Assembly: GCA_947455195.1 (NCBI GenBank)
Contig: CANGMI010000008.1
Location: 62,001-126,000 of the forward strand
DNA: 64,000 nt
Source of the DNA: Pseudomonadota bacterium
GTDB taxonomy: Bacteria > Pseudomonadota > Gammaproteobacteria > Burkholderiales > SG8-39
Direction: 5' to 3'
Of the stretch, positions 17,808 through 25,144 are shown piece by piece (position 1 is the first letter of the stretch; every line of letters begins with the position of its first letter). The translations under genes were made by a program, and so were the position numbers. The notes beneath the pieces were generated by a model. It had not been told where the DNA came from. It did not search any database and saw only the letters and a list, made by a program, of their open reading frames with translations.

Positions 17808-19343
17808 ATGAGCACGACATCGATCGGCAGCAGCACCAGCGCCACGACCGCCAGCACGGCATCGACGGGCGCAGGTTCGATTACAACCGCCACCGGGGTC
17901 AACGCGGCCAGCAATGGGGCCAACACGACCCTCGGAAACTCCATCCTGCAATCGCTCGGGATGGCCAACAACATCAACATCAACTCGCTGGTGAGCGCCC
18001 TCATGGGCGCCGAGCAGATTCCGCTCAATGCGCTGCAGGCCCAGCAGACAAATGACCAGACAAGAATCTCGGCGCTGGGCACCCTGTCGAGCGCACTGGC
18101 TTCGTTGCAATCGGCCTCCCAGGCCCTGGAAGCCGGCTCCATCAGCGACACCTTCACCGCCATGATGGCCAGTTCAAGCGACACGAGTGCGCTCACCGCA
18201 ACAACCGGTACCGGTGCCAGACCGGGCACCTGGTCGCTCACCATCACGGCACTCGCCTCGAGCCAGGTCATCCGCTCGGCGTCCGACTACACCACGGGCG
18301 ATACCTTTGGCGCAGGCACCCTGCAGATATCGGTGGGTGGCACCAGCACCAGCGTGACGATCAAGGCAGGCCAGTCGACCCTCTCGGGCATCGCCGCCGC
18401 CATCAATGCATCCGACGCCGCGGTCACCGCAAGCGTGCTCGATGATGGCACCAGCCAGCGGCTCATTCTCAGCGCCGATGCGAGCGGCACGGACGGTGCC
18501 CTTCGCATCGCGGCTACCCAGACGGGCGGCAGCGGCACGCAAAGCCTCACCGATCTTGCCTACTCGGGCACTGACAGCGCCACCATGGTCGAATCACAGG
18601 CGGCAGCCGATGCGAGTTTCACCCTCAATGGCACACCAATCACCCGCTCGAGCAACACGGTGAGCGACGTGATTCCGGGCGTCACGCTCACGCTCGGCAA
18701 GGCGCCGACTGTTACCAAGGTCACGGTGAAGCCCGACGCGGCCGGTCAGGCCACTGCCATCGGGGCATTCGTCACCGCCTACAACAACGCCATCGCCACC
18801 ATTGCCTCACTGACGGCCTACGATGCGGCGAGCGGCACCTCGCAACCACTGAACGGGAACACCTCGATCAGCGCACTGCAGTCAGCATTGCCCGGCATTC
18901 TGTCGCACGGACTCTCGGGTATCGCAGGCGGTGCCAGCACGCTTGCCGACATCGGCATCAGCCTGCAGGCCGACGGCACGATGAGCATCGACTCGAACAA
19001 GCTGCAAGGGGCACTCACCAATCCGGGTCATGACATCGCCAGCCTGTTCGGCCGACTGACCCGAGGCCAGCAGGGATTTGCCACCCAGATCGACCACCTG
19101 CTGGGCCGCTACCTGGGCCCCGGCGGCGCCATCGGCCAGCAGACCCAGAGTCTGACGGCGAGCATCCAGTCGCTGACCAGCCAGATGAGTACCGAGCAGG
19201 CACGCCTGACGGCGCTGCAATTGCAATACACCCGGCAATTCACGGCGATGGACACCATTCTCTCGAAGATGAACTCGACCCAGACCTTCCTCACCCAGCA
19301 GCTGCAATATGCCAACATCAATGCCGCCAACAAGATGGGCTGA
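17808..19343 (+). CDS. fliD: Flagellar filament cap protein FliD
   Basis: Cap that guides flagellin folding at the filament tip. 511 residues. The N-terminal FliD_N region has INSLVSALMGAEQIPLNALQ. A Flagellin_IN motif lies near residues 180-200 (STLSGIAAAINASDAAVTAS). The C-terminal FliD_C region ends in coiled-coil QTQSLTASIQSLTSQMSTEQ and ARLTALQLQYTRQFTAMDTI. The first ~45 residues are unusually Ser/Thr/Ala-rich. The ATG at 17808 has GGAG eight bases upstream. Confidence 0.95.
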   Translation: MSTTSIGSSTSATTASTASTGAGSITTATGVNAASNGANTTLGNSILQSLGMANNININSLVSALMGAEQIPLNALQAQQTNDQTRISALGTLSSALASLQSASQALEAGSISDTFTAMMASSSDTSALTATTGTGARPGTWSLTITALASSQVIRSASDYTTGDTFGAGTLQISVGGTSTSVTIKAGQSTLSGIAAAINASDAAVTASVLDDGTSQRLILSADASGTDGALRIAATQTGGSGTQSLTDLAYSGTDSATMVESQAAADASFTLNGTPITRSSNTVSDVIPGVTLTLGKAPTVTKVTVKPDAAGQATAIGAFVTAYNNAIATIASLTAYDAASGTSQPLNGNTSISALQSALPGILSHGLSGIAGGASTLADIGISLQADGTMSIDSNKLQGALTNPGHDIASLFGRLTRGQQGFATQIDHLLGRYLGPGGAIGQQTQSLTASIQSLTSQMSTEQARLTALQLQYTRQFTAMDTILSKMNSTQTFLTQQLQYANINAANKMG

Positions 19344-19623
19344 ATTCGAGGCCGTGGCGGCCGAGGCGTTGCGACACGCGCGCGAGGGCCAATGGGCCGG
19401 CCTCGCTGCAGCGGTCGACCGGCTCGCCTCCTTGCAGGCCGAGTGGGCGATCGAGAGCGCGGTTCGAGCGGACATGCCCCACCTCGAGAGGCTGCTCGAA
19501 CTGAGCAGCCAGATCGTGGATCTTGCACGCGCGCAACGCACTCGCCTTGCAAGCGCCATCGATTCGACACGGCATCAGCAGCGTGTCATGCAGGCCTACG
19601 CCACCACTCGAGGCGCAGCATGA
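19309..19623 (+). CDS. FliT-like flagellar chaperone (first copy)
   Basis: 104-residue helical protein whose frame overlaps the end of fliD and ends in an ATGA with the reading frame leading into fliS. The pattern (GQWAGLAAAVDRLASLQAEW, a middle LERLLELSSQIVDLA, a basic C-terminal helix) resembles FliT, the chaperone that binds FliD. There is a second, clearer FliT-like gene after fliS. The start is uncertain: ATG 19309, ATG 19321 or GTG 19354, none with a good ribosome site. The assignment rests on position and helix pattern. Confidence 0.6.
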   Translation: MPTSMPPTRWAEFEAVAAEALRHAREGQWAGLAAAVDRLASLQAEWAIESAVRADMPHLERLLELSSQIVDLARAQRTRLASAIDSTRHQQRVMQAYATTRGAA

Positions 19624-19651
19624 ATACGTCCGCAGACAGCGTCACATCGTC

Positions 19652-19678
19652 TCAAGAATCGCCCTGGCTGGCCGTTAC
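19652..19678 (+). promoter_or_regulatory. Candidate sigma-28 (FliA) promoter for fliS
   Basis: TCAAGAAT at 19652-19659, 11 bases, then GCCGTTAC at 19671-19678. The -10 differs from that of flgM only in the last base. It lies about 100 bases upstream of the fliS ATG at 19779 and inside a longer open frame, which argues that the longer frame is not the true protein start. Confidence 0.6.
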
Positions 19679-19778
19679 AGACAGTGAACGGACCAGCATC
19701 ATCGAGCCCTCAGGCCTCGCGCCTGACGAGCCTTCACATGCACCGGTCCTGCCACCCTTGAGCACCGGAGAGCGGACC

Positions 19779-20231
19779 ATGTTTCTGCAGTTCAAACCCA
19801 ATGCCTCGACCTATGCACGCGTGGACCTCGAGGGGCGCGTCACGAGTGCCGACCCACATCAGCTCATCGTCCTCCTGTACGACGGTGCCATCCTTGCACT
19901 CACGCGTGCCGAGGCGGCGATTGCACGCAAGGACATCGCGGCCAAGGCCACCTGGATCACCCACGCGGTGAGCATCATCGTCGAGGGCTTGCAGACCGCA
20001 CTCGACAAGGATGCGGGCGGCTCGCTGGCCCGCAATCTGGAAGATCTCTACACCTACATGGCCCGACGCCTCTTCGAAGCCAACATGCACTCCGATGCGG
20101 CGGGCGTCGCCGAAGTGCGCCACCTGCTCGACGAGCTGAGGGGTGCCTGGCTGTCGATCCGGGGAAAGGCCACGAACACCGTGCCATCGCCCTCGCGCGC
20201 GCCGCAACTGGCGATGGCGGGTGCCCGGTGA
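19779..20231 (+). CDS. fliS: Flagellin export chaperone FliS
   Basis: Cytoplasmic chaperone that holds flagellin before export. 150 residues. It has the FliS pattern: NASTYARVDLEGRVTSADPH, QLIVLLYDGAILALTRAEAA, and C-terminal DLYTYMARRLFEANMHSDA. The ATG at 19779 has GGAG eight bases upstream and gives the normal FliS length. The open frame extends to an ATG at 19620, which would add 53 low-complexity residues; a sigma-28-type promoter inside that stretch makes the longer form less likely. Confidence 0.92.
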   Translation: MFLQFKPNASTYARVDLEGRVTSADPHQLIVLLYDGAILALTRAEAAIARKDIAAKATWITHAVSIIVEGLQTALDKDAGGSLARNLEDLYTYMARRLFEANMHSDAAGVAEVRHLLDELRGAWLSIRGKATNTVPSPSRAPQLAMAGAR

Positions 20232-20554
20232 GTGCCTTCAAACCCTTGCCGGACACGAACGACATGATGACCTGCTACGAGACACTTGCCCGTGCCAGCC
20301 ACGCCATGTTGCTGGCTGCTCGCGAAGGCAACTGGACCGAGGTGACAACTCTCGAGCAGCGCTGCGCCGCACTGATTGCCACCATGAAACCCGTGCACCC
20401 TGCGAGCCAACTCCCTGAGGCGCAGCGCCGACGCCGATTCGAAATCATGCGTGGCGTGCTTGCCGAAGACGCACAGATCCGGGCGATGGCCCAGCCCTGG
20501 CTTACCCGGCTCGAAACCTCGCTCACGCAGGCGGCAACCGGCGAAAGGCGCTGA
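20228..20554 (+). CDS. fliT: FliT-like flagellar chaperone (second copy)
   Basis: 108 residues with the FliT pattern: CYETLARASHAMLLAAREGN, WTEVTTLEQRCAALIATM, and a C-terminal helix with EDAQIRAMAQPWLTRLETSL. In other species FliT is a FliD chaperone and can inhibit FlhDC. The start is a GTG overlapping the fliS stop (GTGA), so it is translated with fliS. Confidence 0.75.
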   Translation: MSAFKPLPDTNDMMTCYETLARASHAMLLAAREGNWTEVTTLEQRCAALIATMKPVHPASQLPEAQRRRRFEIMRGVLAEDAQIRAMAQPWLTRLETSLTQAATGERR

Positions 20555-20572
20555 GTCGGCGAGAAGCCCACG

Positions 20573-21628
20573 GTGAACGTCGACACGCTTCGCCGGCTGG
20601 CTGAAGCCGCAGCACTGGCCCGCACCGGTCTTGCATTCCGGGCGCCGGGCGGTACGGCAGGCACCGGACCCGCGGCGGTCGCCCCAGTGGCTGCCATGGC
20701 GCCATCCGCACGACCCGGTGATGCGCCCCCTGACACGGAGACTGATCAGGGCGCCCCGGCGGGCCAGGAAAACGCAGGGCAGCGGCCTGGCGTGACCATC
20801 GAACTGAGTTCGATGGCGCGTCAGATCGCCCGCCATTTTCCGCGGGCCGATACCCCGATGCCTGGCGATGAGGCTCTCGGTGCCGACAGCGTCAACGAGG
20901 CGACTGCCCAAGGCCTGCCAATTGATGCGGATGACGCCATCGCGGCATCGACCGCGGCGCTCACGAACGAAGCACCCAGGAACCGGAAGCGCGCCGAGGG
21001 CAATCAGTTGCCAACGCCATCGGCGTCAGTCCACGTCGCCGTCCGATCACCCTCTGCGGCCGGCGCAAGCCCCCTGGATGCAGCGAGCGTACCGACGCCC
21101 CCGGGTGCCCCTGCCCTCACGGGAACGCCCACCCATGTCCATGAACTCGCCGGCGCCATCGCCGAGACCATCAGCAACAGCGGTCTATTCTATGAATCGC
21201 ATCTGGCCGAGTGGGTCGACGGTGCTCGCACGCTCGGCCAGATTCGTACCGAGCCCCAGAATGGCGGGCATCCGCCCCTTGCGGTCGCCGATCAGTTGCA
21301 AGCGCTCTCATCAGGAGCCATCGCGTGGCGCGGCGAGGTGTGGCCCGGCCAGAACGGCGAATTGATGATCGGTGAAGAAGAACAACGGGCCACCGATACC
21401 CAGCCCGTCACATGGCATGCCCGGATCATCCTCGAACTGCCTGAACTGGGCCGAGTTGAAGCCCACCTGGCGCTCAACGGACAACGACTCGACCTGCGGT
21501 TCGCAACCGACACTGCCGCCCATCGCGACACGGTGGCAGCGGCCACGCCGGGCCTGCTCGAGCGCATGCAGGCGCACGGCCTCGCAGCGCTCGCCCGAGT
21601 CGAGACCCAACCGGCAGCCGCTCCATGA
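20573..21628 (+). CDS. FliK-like hook-length control protein (paralogue)
   Basis: 351 residues. The N-terminal 180 are Ala/Pro-rich and probably disordered. The C-terminal domain resembles Flg_hook of FliK: ELAGAIAETISNSGLFYESH, then VTWHARIILELPELGRVEAH, LALNGQRLDLRFATDTAAHR. The main fliK is at 32689. This copy is paired with a FlhB-C-domain gene in an ATGA overlap, which suggests the two act together in substrate switching. The start is a GTG at 20573. Confidence 0.75.
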   Translation: MNVDTLRRLAEAAALARTGLAFRAPGGTAGTGPAAVAPVAAMAPSARPGDAPPDTETDQGAPAGQENAGQRPGVTIELSSMARQIARHFPRADTPMPGDEALGADSVNEATAQGLPIDADDAIAASTAALTNEAPRNRKRAEGNQLPTPSASVHVAVRSPSAAGASPLDAASVPTPPGAPALTGTPTHVHELAGAIAETISNSGLFYESHLAEWVDGARTLGQIRTEPQNGGHPPLAVADQLQALSSGAIAWRGEVWPGQNGELMIGEEEQRATDTQPVTWHARIILELPELGRVEAHLALNGQRLDLRFATDTAAHRDTVAAATPGLLERMQAHGLAALARVETQPAAAP

Positions 21629-21933
21629 GCCAGACCGATCAGGCACGCCGCAGCGCACAGCGAGCCGTGGCACTCGCTTACCGCAAAGGTGACAGCGCGC
21701 CGCGCGTGACGGCCACCGGCCGCGGCCTCGTCGCCGAGGAGATCATCCGCCGCGCGCGCGAGGCGGGCGTGTTCGTGCACGAGTCGCGTGAACTGGTCGC
21801 GGTTCTGGCACGACTCGATCTGGACGCCCGTATCCCGCCCGAGATATACCTCGCAGTCGCCGAAATACTGGCATGGGTTTACCGCACCGATCAGAACATC
21901 GCATCGAAAACCGCGAATCATCGACGACCATGA
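21625..21933 (+). CDS. Free-standing FlhB C-terminal domain (FhlB/FlhX type)
   Basis: 102 residues similar to the cytoplasmic part of FlhB after its cleavage site: RRSAQRAVALAYRKGDSAPR, AEEIIRRAREAGVFVHESRE, then IPPEIYLAVAEILAWVYRT. There are no membrane helices and no NPTH motif. Such genes occur beside FliK-like genes in several bacteria and can replace the FlhB C-terminal domain. Both ends overlap their neighbours in ATGA junctions. Confidence 0.85.
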   Translation: MSQTDQARRSAQRAVALAYRKGDSAPRVTATGRGLVAEEIIRRAREAGVFVHESRELVAVLARLDLDARIPPEIYLAVAEILAWVYRTDQNIASKTANHRRP

Positions 21934-22370
21934 CGATCACCGACCGTATCGACCCACGCGAGCATCCCCTTTCAGACCTCGACACCGAAACCCCTGCCCA
22001 GCGTCGGGAAGCCTTTCGCGCACCGGCGCCGGTCGCGCGCCCGCTGGTGGCTACCCTCACGCTGGCCGATCACACCCGCCATACCGCGCAACTGCTCGAC
22101 ATCAGTGTCCTGGGGGTCAGCCTCCTCATCGATCCGGACCAGACCAGCCTGTCAAGTGCCATGGTGGTGCCGCGCTTCGAAGTCGATCTGCCCGGCATCG
22201 GTCCGGTGGAATGCTCGCTTGATGTCCGCCATGTGATGCCCGGTCAGGCCCGGCATCCGCCCGGTACGCAGCGCGCCGGGGCGGCGTTCCTGCACCTGTC
22301 ACCGGCCGACGCCATGAAAGTGACCCGCTACGTGCATGCCGCCGAACGCGCTCATGCCCGACGGCTCTGA
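21930..22370 (+). CDS. PilZ-domain protein (cyclic-di-GMP binding)
   Basis: 146 residues. The PilZ motifs are complete: RREAFR (RxxxR) near residue 28 and DISVLG (DxSxxG) near residue 62. It should bind c-di-GMP. The N-terminal half lacks a full YcgR_N domain, so it is shorter than the flagellar brake YcgR. The start codon overlaps the FlhB-C gene, placing it in the late flagellar unit and suggesting control of motility. Its last 19 bases overlap the 3' end of the TPR gene on the other strand. Confidence 0.85.
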   Translation: MTITDRIDPREHPLSDLDTETPAQRREAFRAPAPVARPLVATLTLADHTRHTAQLLDISVLGVSLLIDPDQTSLSSAMVVPRFEVDLPGIGPVECSLDVRHVMPGQARHPPGTQRAGAAFLHLSPADAMKVTRYVHAAERAHARRL

Positions 22371-25144
22371 CCCCTGGCGCCTGAATCGCCCGCAACGACC
22401 GCGCGCACCCGCTCGAGAACGTCGGTCCAGTCGCCACGGATGGTCTGACGCAGCAGCCGCATCGACCGATACCAGGGCGTGGCCTCCCCCTCGAGCCTCC
22501 AGCGCCAGTCGGGCACATGCGGCAGCATGAGACAGACCGGCACGCCAAGCGCCCCGGCCAGATGCGCCGTTACGTTGTCGATGGTGACCACGATGTCGCA
22601 GGCGGTTACGAGGGCAGCCAGCCCGTCGATATCGCGCGCGTTGTCGACCGATGCGCAGTTCTGGACATCGAGGCCGCCGGTCGTGCGCACCGCATCGACT
22701 TCGAGCGCCGTATCCCCATATTGCAACGAGACCACGCGAACACCCGTCCCGACCAGCACCGCTGCCAGACGAGCCAGTTCGATGCTGCGATCACGCCCGG
22801 TCGTCGGATTGACCGAATGCCATGACACGCCCACCAGCCGCTCGCCGGGCTTGCAGAGCGTCGAGCGCAACGCGGCCACGCGTGCCGGATCGGCAAGCAG
22901 CGCGGGCCCGGTCGGATGAGACTGACCTGGCGCGTCGATCTGTAACCGGGCAGCAACATCGCCCATCGCCATCTGGGTATCAAAGGCCGATGCCTCGAGC
23001 AGGTCATCGCTTGCGATCCAGTCGATCAGCGGCATCGACCGCCGGAACAGCGCAAGGAGGCGCGCATTGCAGGTGGCACTGAAGTGCCCGATACGCTCAC
23101 GCCAGGCGGGCAGCAAGGTCGCAAAGAAGATCTCATCGCCGATACCCTGTTCAGCCCAGACCAGATGTCGGCCGGGCACCCGACCCGGCTCCCAGCGCGG
23201 CACCTCGATCGCGGGTGGCACGGTGTCATTCGCACCGGCCGGCCAGCGCCAGTGATAGAGCGACCATCCACCCTCGAGATCGCCCTGGAGCAGGAGGGCG
23301 CGGGCCCGTGCCCAATGCACTTTCGGGTAATCGGGCTGCACGAGCAGGGCGCCCTGCAGGCTGGTCATGCCTTCGGTATGGCGGCCCAGATCGGCGAGCA
23401 CCAGACCGCGGTTGTACCAGGCCTGGGCATGGCCCGGATCGAGTTCGAGCGCACGCTCATGTGCTGCCAGTGCCGCCTCGAGGTGACGGCGCTGCCACAA
23501 CGCCACACCCAGATTGCTGTGAAAAGCGGCCTCGCAGGGTTCGAGGGCCACGGCACGTTCGATCAGTGCGATTGCCTCGTCGAACTGCTTTCGCTGGCAG
23601 GCGATGACCCCCAGCAGATGAAGGGCACTGGCATCATCGGGCATCATGGCAAGTCGCGCCCGATAGGCCGCCTCGGCCTCTTCGATGCGTCCGGCACGAT
23701 GCAGCCTGATCGCCCGCGCCAGCGAGGTGTCGGCAAGCAGTGCTGCGCGCACCGCTGCAAGCACATCAGTCCAGCGCCCGCGTTCACGCTGGCGCCACAG
23801 ACGCAGCGACGGGTACCAGGGGCTGTCGATGCGATCAAGCATCCAGCGCCATTCGGGTACCTTGGGCAGGAGCACCCAGGTTGGCTTGCCGATGGCACCG
23901 GCCAGATGAACCGTGCTGTTGTCGACCGAAACCACCCGATCGCAGGCACCGATCAGGGCAGCCAGTCCGTCCAGATCGGCCCAGGTATCGACATCGGGCG
24001 CGCTCTGCACATCGATACCCGTGTCGCGCAAAAGCCGTGCGCGCTCGGTCTCGGTATCGCCGTACTGCAGGCTCACCAGGCGCACACCTTCGGTGGCGAG
24101 CGCCCCTGCCAGATCGGGCAGCGGCAGATTGCGCTCGAACGCCTTGCGCGGGTTGACCGTACGCCAACTGATGCCGATCAGTCGCTCGCCCTCGGACGCG
24201 AGCGCCGCTCGAAGTCTCGCGACCCGTTGCGCGTCGGGCACCAGCCAGGGTTGCTGCCGCCCGGCAAAGTCATCGAGGTTGCGGCGCAGATGCCGCGGCA
24301 ATTCAGCCAGCGAGAGGTGCGAGTCAAAGGCATGGTCGGGCGTGCTGCCTGCGCTTGCCCAGGCGATCGCGGGCATCGAGCGGCGAAGGAGTGGCAGGAG
24401 GCGGTCATCGACCTCAACTCGCAGATCGGGCACGCGCTCGTGCCACTGTGGCAGCAACGAGGCGAAGAGGATGACGTCACCCACACCCTGCTCCTGCCAG
24501 AGCAGTTGGCGCCCCGGCGCCTTGCCCGGGCGCCAGACCGGTCGCCCGGTTGCACGGGGCTGCGAATCGCATTCGTTCGATCGCCAGCGCGCGTCGAAAA
24601 GATCCCAACCCGCCGCCAACTGACCCAGCAGCAGGTGGGTCATGGCCTTGCCCCAGCGCGCAGCACCGACGCCCGGATCCAGGGCCAGCACCCGGTTGAA
24701 GGCAGCAAGGGCCTCGCCATGACGTGACAGTTCCGTGAGAACAATGGCACGGTTGTGCCAGGCATCGGGGTTGCGCCGTTTGAGGGCGAGCGACGCATCA
24801 CAGGCTGCCAGCGCTTCGTCGAGCCGACGCAGCTCGCGCAACGCCAGGCTCCGATTCGAGTGCCAGCTCGGCTCGGCACCGCCCAGCGCAATCGCCGCGT
24901 CGATCAGTTCGAGGGCGTCGCTTGCGTTCCCCAGTTGCAGGGCAATGACCCCGAGGCGCTGCAAGGCCTCGGCATGGCTGGGCTGCTGGGCGAGCACGCG
25001 CGAATACCCCTCAGCGGCCTCGTCGAGCCGCCCGGCCTCATGCGCGCGGGCGGCCTCGGCAAACAGGGCCTGCATCGGGTCGGGCACCAGCGCAGACACA
25101 GCCCGTGCGGGGACGGTGCGGCGCCCGGCATCGATACGACTCAT
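22352..25144 (-). CDS. Tandem double TPR-glycosyltransferase
   Basis: 930 residues made of two similar units (about 1-470 and 471-930). Each has four or five TPR repeats (for example RLDEAAEGYSRVLAQQPSHA and HLEAALAAHERALELDPGHA). Each then has a GT-B-like domain with WxEQGxGDxIxF (near residues 215 and 660) and DNxTxHLAGAxGxP (near 404 and 851), ending in LPxVPxWRW. This resembles the TPR-linked GT41/GT9-like enzymes found in flagellar clusters. It likely O-glycosylates a flagellar protein, probably flagellin, but the sugar and target are inferred. It overlaps the upstream TPR-GT gene by an ATGA. Confidence 0.85.
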   Translation of the reverse strand: MSRIDAGRRTVPARAVSALVPDPMQALFAEAARAHEAGRLDEAAEGYSRVLAQQPSHAEALQRLGVIALQLGNASDALELIDAAIALGGAEPSWHSNRSLALRELRRLDEALAACDASLALKRRNPDAWHNRAIVLTELSRHGEALAAFNRVLALDPGVGAARWGKAMTHLLLGQLAAGWDLFDARWRSNECDSQPRATGRPVWRPGKAPGRQLLWQEQGVGDVILFASLLPQWHERVPDLRVEVDDRLLPLLRRSMPAIAWASAGSTPDHAFDSHLSLAELPRHLRRNLDDFAGRQQPWLVPDAQRVARLRAALASEGERLIGISWRTVNPRKAFERNLPLPDLAGALATEGVRLVSLQYGDTETERARLLRDTGIDVQSAPDVDTWADLDGLAALIGACDRVVSVDNSTVHLAGAIGKPTWVLLPKVPEWRWMLDRIDSPWYPSLRLWRQRERGRWTDVLAAVRAALLADTSLARAIRLHRAGRIEEAEAAYRARLAMMPDDASALHLLGVIACQRKQFDEAIALIERAVALEPCEAAFHSNLGVALWQRRHLEAALAAHERALELDPGHAQAWYNRGLVLADLGRHTEGMTSLQGALLVQPDYPKVHWARARALLLQGDLEGGWSLYHWRWPAGANDTVPPAIEVPRWEPGRVPGRHLVWAEQGIGDEIFFATLLPAWRERIGHFSATCNARLLALFRRSMPLIDWIASDDLLEASAFDTQMAMGDVAARLQIDAPGQSHPTGPALLADPARVAALRSTLCKPGERLVGVSWHSVNPTTGRDRSIELARLAAVLVGTGVRVVSLQYGDTALEVDAVRTTGGLDVQNCASVDNARDIDGLAALVTACDIVVTIDNVTAHLAGALGVPVCLMLPHVPDWRWRLEGEATPWYRSMRLLRQTIRGDWTDVLERVRAVVAGDSGARGQSRRA

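Noticed and set aside
23084-24727. 547-codon open frame on the plus strand
   Set aside because: Antisense to the double TPR-GT gene, which has clear motifs in both halves; the frame has no recognisable domain.
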